Origin: Spirochaetia bacterium
Lineage (GTDB): Bacteria; Spirochaetota; Spirochaetia; Treponematales; Breznakiellaceae
NCBI GenBank assembly: GCA_026002045.1
Contig: BOAV01000009.1
Coordinates: 1-42,333, forward strand
Direction: 5' to 3'
DNA: 42,333 bases
The position numbers were made by a program, and so were the translations under genes. Below the pieces are notes generated by a model. The model was not told the origin of the DNA and did not search any database. It saw only the letters and a list, made by a program, of their open reading frames with translations. Shown in pieces: positions 14,245 through 22,926 of the stretch; position 1 is the stretch's first letter, and every line of letters begins with the position of its first letter.

Positions 14245-16476
14245 TTACTTACTATCGCTTTGTACCAATTGCCGGTATTCATTGGGAGTCATATTCATAT
14301 ATGACTTGAATATTCTGATAAAACTTGCGGTTTGATTATACCCCGTTTTTGCCGCAATATCTCCAATTGTTATATCAGTACCGGACAGCAGTTCTTTCGC
14401 GTATGCTAATTTTTTCCCCGTGATATAGTCAGACAGATTTGTCCCGGTTGACGCTTTAAACTGGTGGCTCAGGTTTGAAATGGACATATCAAATTCATCC
14501 GCCACCGAACTGACATACATGGATTCATTCTTGTAATGACGATCAATATAATCTACTACCCGGGTCGCTATATTATCCTTCGGCGTTTTCTTTCCCGCAT
14601 CCATTGATATTTGCCTGACCGTTTCATCCCGTATGGTATATATCATGTCGATCAGGGTTTCCATATCCGCCGGGGCGGAATTCTGATTATTTTCATCCTT
14701 CAAATTTTTTACCGAATGGTGCGAAATATTCAGCTCTTCCCGCGCCCGGATATAGGTGTTTAAAATATCGTAACACAAGGAATTGCAGAGGAAGGTATTG
14801 TAGCTTTGATCCCGTATCATATCGATGAGAATATCTGTTACCAACAATGTTTTTTCCAGATCGGCGCTCACAATGCTTTCGTAGAGGGATGCGAGTTCCG
14901 TTTTGGGATAGACAAACTGCAAGGCGCCCTGTGGGGGAGCGGAATGGGGCAGATCATCAAACATAAGTACCCCATTTTCGTAAGGCCGATCCCCAAAATG
15001 GCTTGCCATGATCACCTGCATGTAGGAGCGCTGAATTTGGGCGAAGGTATCGCAGATCCCCCCTATGGTTATCCGTAGCAGTTCCCCTTCCATGAGGCGT
15101 GATAAATAGCCGGAAACTTCCAGCATTTTTTCTTTGACCATGGCGTGATTGTCATTTGGGCATCCGATCAGAAGCAGGTAATTACCCTGTTTGGGATATT
15201 CTATCCCGTATAAGACATAATCTTCGGTTAATAAGTGCTGTATTTCTCCGCTCACATCTATCGGATATAAACGGCTGAGTTCCATTATGGCAACATACAT
15301 ATAGGGTGAAGAAATATTTATCCCCGCATTTGCACACTCCGATTCCCACTGTTCCCGGCTGCGGACCCTGCCGTGGATCAGCCGGATCATCAATTGCTCC
15401 CGAGCTCTTTTTTTCTCCAGAAGCAGATACCTTTCATCCATCCTTTCAAGGGCAAATGTCGCCTGCTCAAGCCCGTGTAAATTACCCGGTATATCTGAAA
15501 TCTTTTTTCGGGCCAACTCGTTCAGCCTGATTATGGGTTGATAGTTATAAAAGGCTACCAGATAAACCAGCAGCCCGCAGATCAGGGCGGTTATAATCAT
15601 GATTGCCGTAAACCGGCGCTGCAGGTTTATAATTTCCCGGAGCAGCACATCCTTCTCTATTACCCGGGTAAAATAAAGATCATATAATTCTGAATAAGTA
15701 TTAATTTGGTAATACGCGGCGCCATTCGTCCCCAGAAGTTGTTCCGGCTGCCGCTGATTAACGTAGATTTTATCCATCATATCAGAGGCCATCGGTAAAA
15801 ATGGATACAGCTTCCGCCCCTCTCCATCATTAAGAACAATGAATTCAGAAGCGCCCAACAGGCCGGACAGACTTTGTTCAGGGATATCAAATATTAAAAA
15901 ACCTCCGTCATTTCCCGGCACAGGAACGATAAATTGCAGCACCTTATCCGCTCCGGAGTTCTTTTGCCATTCGCTTTCCCCCGGCAGGAGCCATTCTCCG
16001 GCCCTTACCCCGGCCAGCCGATCCGACACTGCGCGAAATTTGCCGTTCATCAGATATTGCCGATAAAAGACGGTATTATAGGTTCCAAGGTCTGTATAAA
16101 GCCAATTGGGTGTTGCCAGACTGTAAAAAGTCACCCCGTTAAAAAAACTGTGTGTCGCATTGATCCCCTGTAAACTTGCACGAATTTCCATATATGAGGT
16201 GTTGTTTTTTCGCAGGTTATGGCTTTTCGCCGCGTTCAATGTTGATATCTGCCCGCTAATCGCATACATCTGATCCAGCTGCGATTCAAAATCAATTTGC
16301 CGCTGCCGCAGACTTAAGCTGCTCTGACGCAGGGTTTCATTCCGGTAATACTCCAAAAAGTACCGATCACTCAACATGGAAAACAAAATCAGGGGCACAA
16401 TCAATATGGAAAAATAACTGAGCGAAAACCGCCAAAACCCGCGGTTGGTGAAGATCGAAAATTTTCTTTTTCCCAT
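14245..16476 (-). CDS. Membrane-anchored AraC-family transcriptional regulator (YtdP/YesS-like)
   Basis: About 743 residues. A membrane helix (about 18-36) is followed by an extracytoplasmic sensor region (about 40-275). A second helix (FTAIMIITALICGLLVYLVA, about 280-300), a linker and a C-terminal AraC DNA-binding domain come next. The two HTH motifs are SVADEFDMSISNLSHQFKA and IGDIAAKTGYNQTASFIRIF, followed by MTPNEYRQ. This is a one-protein transmembrane sensor/regulator, usual beside LplABC-type importers, so it probably controls the importer and divergent glycosidase operon. I chose the ATG at 16476; it lacks a strong ribosome site, and a TTG at 16512 is the alternative. Confidence 0.87.
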   Translation of the reverse strand: MGKRKFSIFTNRGFWRFSLSYFSILIVPLILFSMLSDRYFLEYYRNETLRQSSLSLRQRQIDFESQLDQMYAISGQISTLNAAKSHNLRKNNTSYMEIRASLQGINATHSFFNGVTFYSLATPNWLYTDLGTYNTVFYRQYLMNGKFRAVSDRLAGVRAGEWLLPGESEWQKNSGADKVLQFIVPVPGNDGGFLIFDIPEQSLSGLLGASEFIVLNDGEGRKLYPFLPMASDMMDKIYVNQRQPEQLLGTNGAAYYQINTYSELYDLYFTRVIEKDVLLREIINLQRRFTAIMIITALICGLLVYLVAFYNYQPIIRLNELARKKISDIPGNLHGLEQATFALERMDERYLLLEKKRAREQLMIRLIHGRVRSREQWESECANAGINISSPYMYVAIMELSRLYPIDVSGEIQHLLTEDYVLYGIEYPKQGNYLLLIGCPNDNHAMVKEKMLEVSGYLSRLMEGELLRITIGGICDTFAQIQRSYMQVIMASHFGDRPYENGVLMFDDLPHSAPPQGALQFVYPKTELASLYESIVSADLEKTLLVTDILIDMIRDQSYNTFLCNSLCYDILNTYIRAREELNISHHSVKNLKDENNQNSAPADMETLIDMIYTIRDETVRQISMDAGKKTPKDNIATRVVDYIDRHYKNESMYVSSVADEFDMSISNLSHQFKASTGTNLSDYITGKKLAYAKELLSGTDITIGDIAAKTGYNQTASFIRIFKSYMNMTPNEYRQLVQSDSK

Positions 16477-16585
16477 ATTTCCCAATATACAACGAATTTT
16501 ATGGGATAGCAAGTTGCGGCGGGATGTCTGACCGCGCCCCCAGGCAAAATGCCGGGAGTGGGCCTAAAGATCATCCCTGGAAGAC

Positions 16586-16641
16586 GGCGCTTGGAGCACA
16601 CCTCAGAGGATACTCCAAGATGTGCTCCGAATCTTCGCGCC
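16586..16641. terminator. Stem-loop after the HMG-CoA reductase gene
   Basis: GGAGCACA (16593-16600) pairs with TGTGCTCC (16621-16628), and an outer GGCGC/GCGCC pair (16586-16590 with 16637-16641) encloses it. No U-run follows on the minus strand, so it may be a Rho-dependent or mRNA-stabilising 3' structure rather than an intrinsic terminator. Confidence 0.4.
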
Positions 16642-16657
16642 CTTAATGTGAGTAATA

Positions 16658-17962
16658 CTATTTTTCCCCCCGTGCGAGTTTTACATGGGAATCGGCCATT
16701 TCGTATCCCGCTGCCTGGGCGCAGGCGGTATTCAGATCCAATGCCGTCACCACGGCTGCCGCGATTTCCGCCAGCCGCTTGACGCTGACATTTTCATCAA
16801 CGCTCTTGCCGTATTTGGTACACCCCAATAGTTCCAGGGCTTCCCGGGCGGTACCGAACATGACGCCGCCGCCTATGGTGGCCAGTTCCATACAGGGCAG
16901 AGATACCATAAAGTGCAGTCCCCCCTCTGCTTCATCGGCCTGAACAAAACAGGAGGAGGATGAAATGACATGGGCCATATCCTGGCCGGTGGCGGCATAA
17001 AAGGCGGCCACCGCGTTGGCGGCGTTTACATTGAAACCCGAAAGGGTACCGCTCAGGTTGCTGCCCAGATAGCATTTATGGAACACCACCTTTTCTACAC
17101 TCCGGCCGTTCACGCCGGGCTTGAACACCTTGGCCAAAACTTCATTGGACAAAAATACTTCGGTCTGGACCGACTTGCCCCGGCCGTGGAGCACATTGAT
17201 ATGGGCGTTCTTTTTGTCCGTGCACAGGTTACTGCTGATGGTAAGCAGCTTCCACTGGGGATTCTTCGCCAGGATATATCGGCAGATTTCCGCCGATGCC
17301 TTGGTGACCCCGTTCATCCCCATGGCGTCTCCGGTTTTGAAGATGAGCCTGAGAAACACCTTGGTCCCCAACTGATAACATTCGATATCATCCAGCCGTA
17401 CAAAGGGATCGGGCACGGTGGACTGTAGTTCCGCTATATAACTTTTGTTGCCTGTAACAAAATTAATGAACTTCCGGGCGGTATAAATATCCGGCGCTTC
17501 GATCAATGGCGCACGGGTCATGCCGTCAAAATGAACCAGGGTCTTGAGTCCCCCCGCCAGGGAGATGGCCTTGAGTCCCCGCTGCACCCCCGCCACCAGG
17601 GCGGCCTCGTTGGTTGCCAGGGGGATGTAGATTTCCTCTTCGGGTTTGACATATTCCCCGCAGATCTTCGCGGGTCCCGCAAAACCCATGGGCAGTATGG
17701 CCCCGCCTATCTTCGACTCTATCCCCGCGAGGATCGCCTTCCCATCCTTCAAGGAACAGGTATTGATCACCGCAGCCTTGATCTGCTTAAGGGATTTTCC
17801 GCTTTTCTTTTCCAGGAATTCGCAGCGGAGTTCCGATGCTGTTCTGCAGGCCTCCGCTACTTTGCCGGGATCCGAATTATATTCCCGGACAAAAATTTCC
17901 GTCTCCAGATTCTGGGTTTTTATCTTCCCTTCAAAATACTCACTCTTAATAGCATCTAACAT
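16658..17962 (-). CDS. Hydroxymethylglutaryl-CoA reductase
   Basis: 434 residues. It interconverts HMG-CoA and mevalonate with two NAD(P)H. Catalytic residues are visible: Glu119 (PLATNEAALVAGVQRG), Lys250 (LCTDKKNAHIN), Asp328 (TGQDMAHV) and the C-terminal His426 (ADSHVKLARG). GDAMGMN (211-217) is the conserved substrate-site motif, and IGGGVMFG is the glycine loop near the cofactor site. The TDKK motif and short C-terminal His segment look like class I/archaeal enzymes rather than Pseudomonas mevalonii class II. It overlaps the HMG-CoA lyase gene by seven bases, with AAGGAGG before its ATG. It is the last gene of the long operon. Next to a lyase, an oxidative (mevalonate to HMG-CoA) role is inferred. 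Confidence 0.9.
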   Translation of the reverse strand: MLDAIKSEYFEGKIKTQNLETEIFVREYNSDPGKVAEACRTASELRCEFLEKKSGKSLKQIKAAVINTCSLKDGKAILAGIESKIGGAILPMGFAGPAKICGEYVKPEEEIYIPLATNEAALVAGVQRGLKAISLAGGLKTLVHFDGMTRAPLIEAPDIYTARKFINFVTGNKSYIAELQSTVPDPFVRLDDIECYQLGTKVFLRLIFKTGDAMGMNGVTKASAEICRYILAKNPQWKLLTISSNLCTDKKNAHINVLHGRGKSVQTEVFLSNEVLAKVFKPGVNGRSVEKVVFHKCYLGSNLSGTLSGFNVNAANAVAAFYAATGQDMAHVISSSSCFVQADEAEGGLHFMVSLPCMELATIGGGVMFGTAREALELLGCTKYGKSVDENVSVKRLAEIAAAVVTALDLNTACAQAAGYEMADSHVKLARGEK

Positions 17963-18834
17963 TTTACACCCTCCTTTTGATGTAACAGTGTGCTTAAGGT
18001 CTGGGCAAACTCACCGGTCTCTTCTATCTTCTTCTGATCGATACCGGTTTCAATTCCCATCCGGTGAAACATTTCGGTTAGTATCTCTGTGGCGCAGTTA
18101 CCACGGGCTCCCGGTGCGTAGGGACAGCCCCCAAGCCCTCCGGCGGCTCCGTCAAATATACGTATCCCCGCGTTGTAGGATGCCAGATTATTGGCAAACT
18201 CAAGGCCGAAATATTTGTGGTAATGTACCGCAAGCCGCGCCTTCCTTAGGGATGCTGCGATCATTTTTGGAATCCCGTAAGCCGAATTCGGGTTTGCCAT
18301 TCCGGTGGTATCCCCCAGGGAAATTTCATAGGAACCAAAGGACTCAAAGGCCAGGGCAATATCCAGGGCCTTTTTGGGATCCATGACCCCCTCAATGGGA
18401 CAGCCGAACACGGTGGCGATGTAGGAACGAACCCGTATCCCCGCCTGTTTTGCGGCCCTGTTTATCTCCTCCACCCCCTTAAGGGATTCGGCAACACTAC
18501 AGTTGAGGTTCTTTTTATTGTGGCTCTCGCTGGTACTCATAATGGTCACCACTTCCTCAAGCCCGCATTCCAGGGCCCGCTCAAAACCTTTCATGTTGGG
18601 AATTAAAGCGCTGTACACCACGCCGCTTTTGCGGGTAATGCCCTGAAACACCTCTTTGGCGTCCCCCATCTGGGGCACCCATTTTGGATTTACAAAGGAA
18701 GTTACCTCAATCCGTTTGCAGCCCGCTTCCGTAAGACGGTTAACCAGTTCTATCTTTTTTGCGGTCTCCACAAATACCGGTTCTGGCTGTAAACCATCCC
18801 GGGGTCCAACTTCGAAAATTTCTACCGATTCCAT
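17956..18834 (-). CDS. mvaB: Hydroxymethylglutaryl-CoA lyase-family protein
   Basis: 292 residues forming a DRE-TIM barrel. HMG-CoA lyase cleaves HMG-CoA to acetyl-CoA and acetoacetate. GPRDGLQ (10-16) carries the catalytic Arg-Asp, His204 and His206 are the metal ligands, and GGLGGCPYAPGARGN contains catalytic Cys237. The residues after the metal histidines are HYHKYFG where canonical lyases have HxHDTYG, so substrate or active-site geometry may differ. The start overlaps the dehydrogenase stop (TAATG) and the end overlaps the reductase gene, implying coupled translation. The pairing resembles mvaAB of mevalonate degradation. A related hydroxyacyl-CoA lyase activity is possible. Confidence 0.88.
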   Translation of the reverse strand: MESVEIFEVGPRDGLQPEPVFVETAKKIELVNRLTEAGCKRIEVTSFVNPKWVPQMGDAKEVFQGITRKSGVVYSALIPNMKGFERALECGLEEVVTIMSTSESHNKKNLNCSVAESLKGVEEINRAAKQAGIRVRSYIATVFGCPIEGVMDPKKALDIALAFESFGSYEISLGDTTGMANPNSAYGIPKMIAASLRKARLAVHYHKYFGLEFANNLASYNAGIRIFDGAAGGLGGCPYAPGARGNCATEILTEMFHRMGIETGIDQKKIEETGEFAQTLSTLLHQKEGVKC

Positions 18835-19871
18835 TATTCCTCCCCAGGCAGCATAACAGCCCTGCCGTTCAGTTGATCAAACCGTTCCAGCGCCCGCTTA
18901 TAGTCTTTCAGGGGCATTACTTCTCCCACATAATGTTCCAGTTTTACCCGGCCGCTTTCCAGCAGATTTCCAAGAATATCCCAGGTAGTATACATGTGCC
19001 GCCCGAAAATTCCGGTTATCTGTAATTCCCGGTATACAACCCGGTACATAAAATTCGGTATGGTCAAATCCCCGCCCACCATACCCACATGTACCAGCCG
19101 TCCGGCAATTGCCAAGGCATCAATAGCCTGATTTATCACCCTGGGACTGCCGGTAAAATCGATAACCGCACCCAGCCGGGAGGTGTGTTTTTTAATTTCC
19201 GTCACAAAATCTTTTTCTTTCCCGTTGATTGCCGCATCGGCCCCTACCTTCAGGCTATAGTCCAACCGCTCCTGATTTATATCCAGGGCAAATACCCGGC
19301 TCGCCCCCATGGCTTTTGCCGCCTCACAGGCCATCAAGCCGATAGTACCGGTTCCAAGGATTGCAATATGCGCCCCCGATGGCCCTGCTTTCTGCAGAGC
19401 GTGTATCGCCGTACCCAGGGGTTCATAAAGGGAGCACTGAACATAATCCGCATTTGCCGGCAGCTTGATCGCCGATATTTCCGGCAGCCTGATATAATCC
19501 GCAAAGCAGCCATCCACATTGCGCCCCAGAACTCCCATGTTGTTGGAGCAGATGTGCTGATTCCCTGTCCGGCATTCCCGGCAGCTTCCGCAGGGAATAT
19601 GGGTCTCCCCCGCCACCCGGTCTCCGACGGCAAATCCCTTAACCAATGCCCCTGTTTCCACCACTTCACCGGCGAATTCATGTCCCAGGGTAAAGGGCAA
19701 TGCATAATGGGCCGCCGCTACAAGGGGCGTCCACTCAAAGACTTCCACATCGGACTTACACATTGCCGCCGCTTTCACCTTGACCAGCAGATCATGGGGG
19801 CCTGCTTTTGGCGTTGGTATCTCTACAATCTCCGCGCCGGGTCCCTCTTTTAATTTACGTATGGCTTTCAA
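18834..19871 (-). CDS. Zinc-dependent medium-chain alcohol dehydrogenase (Tdh/sorbitol dehydrogenase-like)
   Basis: 345 residues. Catalytic zinc ligands are Cys38, His64-Glu65 and Glu150. The structural zinc site is Cys94, 97, 100 and 108 (CGSCRECRTGNQHIC). The Rossmann motif is LGTGTIG (172-178), with Asp197 after the second strand, which favours NAD over NADP. These proteins oxidise polyols or amino-alcohols to ketones or aldehydes; the substrate is unknown. The start is TTG at 19871, with AAAGGAG and AAGGG upstream overlapping the stop of the PPC gene. Its position between an aldolase-like gene and HMG-CoA lyase suggests it oxidises a branched alcohol intermediate. Confidence 0.88.
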   Translation of the reverse strand: MKAIRKLKEGPGAEIVEIPTPKAGPHDLLVKVKAAAMCKSDVEVFEWTPLVAAAHYALPFTLGHEFAGEVVETGALVKGFAVGDRVAGETHIPCGSCRECRTGNQHICSNNMGVLGRNVDGCFADYIRLPEISAIKLPANADYVQCSLYEPLGTAIHALQKAGPSGAHIAILGTGTIGLMACEAAKAMGASRVFALDINQERLDYSLKVGADAAINGKEKDFVTEIKKHTSRLGAVIDFTGSPRVINQAIDALAIAGRLVHVGMVGGDLTIPNFMYRVVYRELQITGIFGRHMYTTWDILGNLLESGRVKLEHYVGEVMPLKDYKRALERFDQLNGRAVMLPGEE

Positions 19872-19880
19872 CTTTTTCCC

Positions 19881-20312
19881 TTACTCCTTTACCCGGAGCT
19901 TCGCTATTTTGTTTTCGTCGGGTATCCGTTTAAGGCCGACATTTTTCAATTCCAGGAGGGATATTTCCACCAGATACAGGGCGGTGGTCCCCTCCTCCAG
20001 ATGGCCGGTATAGGCTTTTTCCAAATCCGATACCACCATGTGGAAGTGGGGATGCCCGTCCACCACGATTCCCTGTAAGGAGGCGAGCTCCATGGGTTTT
20101 TCCAGGGTAACAAATTCGTCCACCGGTTCCTTTTCAAAGCCCGTTACCCGGTGAAGTACCACCCTGGAAAGGGACCCAATGGCGCTGGTTATCACCGCAT
20201 CCCGGATTCCGTATTTTTCCAGAGCGGCGCGGATACTCTCCAGAAGCAGATCCCCCCGCTCCAGATTGATAACAATCAGGCGGCCTGCGCCTTCCTTACA
20301 AAAACTAATCAT
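19881..20312 (-). CDS. PPC/DUF296-domain protein
   Basis: 143 residues forming a single PPC (plants and prokaryotes conserved) domain. The motif GHPHFHMVVSD (86-96), with His87, 89 and 91, and a later GHLEEGT (His104) match the putative metal site of the family. In plants these domains occur in AT-hook proteins. In bacteria the role is mostly unknown, and the His cluster suggests metal binding or catalysis rather than DNA binding. A GAGGAG site lies seven bases before the ATG, 14 bases after the RraA-like gene. Its tight placement in a catabolic operon suggests a small enzyme, perhaps a lactone or thioester hydrolase; that is speculation. Confidence 0.82.
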   Translation of the reverse strand: MISFCKEGAGRLIVINLERGDLLLESIRAALEKYGIRDAVITSAIGSLSRVVLHRVTGFEKEPVDEFVTLEKPMELASLQGIVVDGHPHFHMVVSDLEKAYTGHLEEGTTALYLVEISLLELKNVGLKRIPDENKIAKLRVKE

Positions 20313-20326
20313 TGGTGGCTCCTCTC

Positions 20327-21037
20327 TTATTTCGTATTCATCCTGTCCAGGGAAGCGTCCGGTTTAAGGCCGAGTTTCTTGTAATGGTCGGCTCGTTTTT
20401 TCTGATCATCTTCCATGATGGGAATGGCAAACTTAAGCACATCCTCGGCCCTTTCGTAGGGGATAACCAGCACGCCGTCATCGTCGGCGCAGACGATGTC
20501 CCTGGGCTTTACGGAAACACCGGCGCATTCAATGGGCACATTGACACCGGCGTTTTCGAGTCTGCCGTAGACATGGTTAAAGGTGCGCCGGGTGCAGAAC
20601 ACCTTGACCCCTTCGATATTGGATTCTTCAGAATCACGGCAGGCCCCGTCAAGAACCACACCGGCCACGCCCTTGATCATGCTGGCGGCGCCGATTTCCG
20701 AACCCCAAAGGCCGCCGGGATAACCGCCCATATCCACCACCACCACCATATCGGGGCAGGTTTCCGGGGTCAGGCCTTTGTTAAAGGTATAGGTATCGGA
20801 GCACCATTTCCCTAATTCATCATAGTATTCCTGTATGTCCTTGCACACCTTGACGTCCCGTTTTGCGGGAACCAGTTTTACCGTATAGGCAAAACCCGCA
20901 AAGGTGATTCCGGGCCGCAGGGGCCGCATATTGTCCCGCATGGTGCCCATATTAACCAGACCCAATGCGTCCATTCCGTCTCCCAGATCGGCAAGCCTGC
21001 ACTTCCTGACCAATTTGATAAGTTCCTTGTCGTTCAT
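20327..21037 (-). CDS. RraA-like aldolase/decarboxylase (4-hydroxy-4-methyl-2-oxoglutarate aldolase family)
   Basis: 236 residues. The family core is visible: GGYPGGLWGSEIGAASMIKG (104-123), then VAGVVLDGACRDSEE with Arg134-Asp135, the residues that bind substrate and divalent metal in RraA-fold aldolases. Family members cleave 4-hydroxy-4-methyl-2-oxoglutarate to pyruvate or decarboxylate oxaloacetate; others inhibit RNase E. The catalytic residues and operon context favour an enzyme. GGAGGA precedes the ATG. It follows the permease gene by 34 bases and starts the enzyme half of the operon. A retro-aldol step on a tertiary-alcohol acid fits the HMG theme of its neighbours. Confidence 0.85.
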   Translation of the reverse strand: MNDKELIKLVRKCRLADLGDGMDALGLVNMGTMRDNMRPLRPGITFAGFAYTVKLVPAKRDVKVCKDIQEYYDELGKWCSDTYTFNKGLTPETCPDMVVVVDMGGYPGGLWGSEIGAASMIKGVAGVVLDGACRDSEESNIEGVKVFCTRRTFNHVYGRLENAGVNVPIECAGVSVKPRDIVCADDDGVLVIPYERAEDVLKFAIPIMEDDQKKRADHYKKLGLKPDASLDRMNTK

Positions 21038-21071
21038 CCCGTTCCTCCGTAAAATATAATTTTGCTGTCAG

Positions 21072-21944
21072 CTAATCATCCTGACGCATTAAACCCCGCA
21101 GTATTCCGGTAATACCAATTGCCAGAACAAAAATTATCACCCCAATAACGCTGCCGTACCCCAATTTGAAATATGAAAAAGCATTGACAAAAAGGTGCAG
21201 CGGTAAAACCTCGGTTGCGTGATTCGGCCCGCCCATGGTCATTACCCAGATAAGATCAAAACTTCGCAGGGAACCGACCACCTGGAGTATTATTACTGTT
21301 TTTAACACCGGAACAGAGAGGGGGATGATCATTTTTATGTGCATCATCAGTCCGTTCGCCCCGTCCAGGGAAGCGCTTTCCAGCACCTCCTCATTCAAGC
21401 CCATAAAGCCCGAATTAAAAAGCACTATCTGTATCCCCACCTGGTTCCAGACCTGGGCAATGATAATGGCGGACAAGGCCAAATTCGGAACCGCCAGGGG
21501 TGAAATATAATATTCACCCAGCCCGACGGCGGTCATCAGGGGCTTCAGGATACCGATGGAGGGGCTGAAAATATAACCCCAGACAAAACCAACCGCCACC
21601 GTGGTAAGTACATTGGGCATAAAAAATATGGTCTTAAAAAAACGGTGCCCTCGAAGCTGCATGTAAACCAGATATCCCAGAATATACCCCAGGACGACCT
21701 GGATAACCGTAGTAACAAACATAAAGATGAGGGAATTTTTCAGGGATTTCCAGAAAAGATTATTGCTAAAAACTTCAATGTAATTATCAATGCCGCCGAA
21801 CACCTTCTGGGTAAGGGTGGGCCATTTATAAAAGCTTAATAATATTCCCTGGGCAAGGGGATAAAGCAGAAGAACGATATAATAGATCAAGCCGGGAATT
21901 ACCAAGAGCGTAAGAATCCCTATATCCTGTTTTTTTACTACCAT
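21072..21944 (-). CDS. Carbohydrate ABC transporter permease, MalF-like (CUT1)
   Basis: 290 residues with six membrane segments beginning at ILTLLVIPGLIYYIVLLLYP. The EAA loop is EEVLESASLDGANGLMMHIKMIIPL (about 187-211). I chose the ATG at 21944, preceded by AAGGAGG, over a longer frame that overlaps the upstream permease gene; 28 bases then separate the two genes. It partners the MalG-like permease and the binding protein. No ATPase is encoded in the operon. Confidence 0.9.
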   Translation of the reverse strand: MVVKKQDIGILTLLVIPGLIYYIVLLLYPLAQGILLSFYKWPTLTQKVFGGIDNYIEVFSNNLFWKSLKNSLIFMFVTTVIQVVLGYILGYLVYMQLRGHRFFKTIFFMPNVLTTVAVGFVWGYIFSPSIGILKPLMTAVGLGEYYISPLAVPNLALSAIIIAQVWNQVGIQIVLFNSGFMGLNEEVLESASLDGANGLMMHIKMIIPLSVPVLKTVIILQVVGSLRSFDLIWVMTMGGPNHATEVLPLHLFVNAFSYFKLGYGSVIGVIIFVLAIGITGILRGLMRQDD

Positions 21945-21972
21945 GGGAACAGCCCTCCTTTTCCTGTTAAGA

Positions 21973-22857
21973 TCATCCTTTGATGGCCCCGGCGGTAATG
22001 CCCTTTTGAATTTTCTCCTGGGCAAAAATATAGAAAATAATATTCGGGATAATGGCTATCAGTATTCCTGCGCAAAGCTGGGTGTATTCGGAAACATACT
22101 CGCTGATAAATCCCATAAGCCCGATGGGCAGGGTTTTTGAAGTTTGCTTACTGAGCAGCAGCATTGCTACCATCAGTTCATTCCAGGCATTGAGTACCGA
22201 CAGAATGGAAACGGTCGCTATGGTATCCCTGGAAAGGGGGATGGCGATATTCCAGAAGATCCGGAAGATTGAACAGCCGTCGATATGGGCGCACTCTTCA
22301 AGTTCCCGCGGGATGGTACTCATAAACCCTTCCAGAATAAAAACCGAAATAGGTATCCTGAAGGCCCCGTAGATCAGGGCAAGGGCGGATAAACTGTTCA
22401 TCATTTTGAGATTATTTGCCAAAATATAAAGGGGGATGATTGCGGAATTGATAGGTATCATCATCCCGGAGATTACTACAAAATACAGAAGCCGCTTAAA
22501 ACGAAACTGAAACCGGGAAAGCACGAATGCCAAGGGAATACAGGCCAGATTGGTAAAAACAACCGTCAGGGCCGACACAACGATGCTGTTGGTCATGAAA
22601 TAGCCCATCTTCGACCGGGTCCAGGCTTTAACAAAATTTGAAAACTGCGGGACCTTGGGGAATCCCCAGGTATTAAACGTAAGTTCATGCTGGGTCTTAA
22701 GGGCCGCAAAGGCAAGCCATAAAATTGGGTAGAGCACAATGATCGTCATCAAAAACAAACCGGCATAACAGAAAAACATAGTCCCCGGGCTCATCACCTG
22801 GCCGCTTCTGCCGCTGAAATTACGCATATTGCTTTTTTTGACCACTAACGCCGCCAT
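21973..22857 (-). CDS. Carbohydrate ABC transporter permease, MalG-like (CUT1)
   Basis: 294 residues from the ATG at 22857. The longer open frame to 22923 reads through a strong hairpin and is unlikely to be coding. Six membrane segments start with FFCYAGLFLMTIIVLYPILWL. The EAA loop is RELEECAHIDGCSIFRIFWNIAIPL, and the GITAGAIKG ending is typical of MalG. Here the MalG-like gene precedes the MalF-like one. A GGGGG-rich stretch a few bases before the ATG may serve as a weak ribosome site. Confidence 0.9.
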   Translation of the reverse strand: MAALVVKKSNMRNFSGRSGQVMSPGTMFFCYAGLFLMTIIVLYPILWLAFAALKTQHELTFNTWGFPKVPQFSNFVKAWTRSKMGYFMTNSIVVSALTVVFTNLACIPLAFVLSRFQFRFKRLLYFVVISGMMIPINSAIIPLYILANNLKMMNSLSALALIYGAFRIPISVFILEGFMSTIPRELEECAHIDGCSIFRIFWNIAIPLSRDTIATVSILSVLNAWNELMVAMLLLSKQTSKTLPIGLMGFISEYVSEYTQLCAGILIAIIPNIIFYIFAQEKIQKGITAGAIKG

Positions 22858-22881
22858 AATACCCCCAAGGTTCAAAAAGCA

Positions 22882-22918
22882 GGGATGTCCGGGAAACAGG
22901 CAATTCCCCGGACATCCC
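22882..22918 (-). terminator. Intercistronic hairpin / partial terminator between binding-protein and permease genes
   Basis: GGGATGTCCGGG (22882-22893) pairs perfectly with CCCGGACATCCC (22907-22918) around a 13-base loop. On the minus strand the stem is followed by TGCTTTTTG, a short U-run. It lies eight bases after the binding-protein stop and about 25 bases before the permease start. It probably attenuates transcription or protects the upstream mRNA 3' end, giving more binding protein than permease. Confidence 0.78.
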
Positions 22919-22926
22919 ATCAATGT

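Noticed and set aside
16658..18834. Biosynthetic mevalonate (isoprenoid) operon
   Set aside because: No HMG-CoA synthase, mevalonate kinase or decarboxylase is present, and the immediate partner is a lyase that destroys HMG-CoA.
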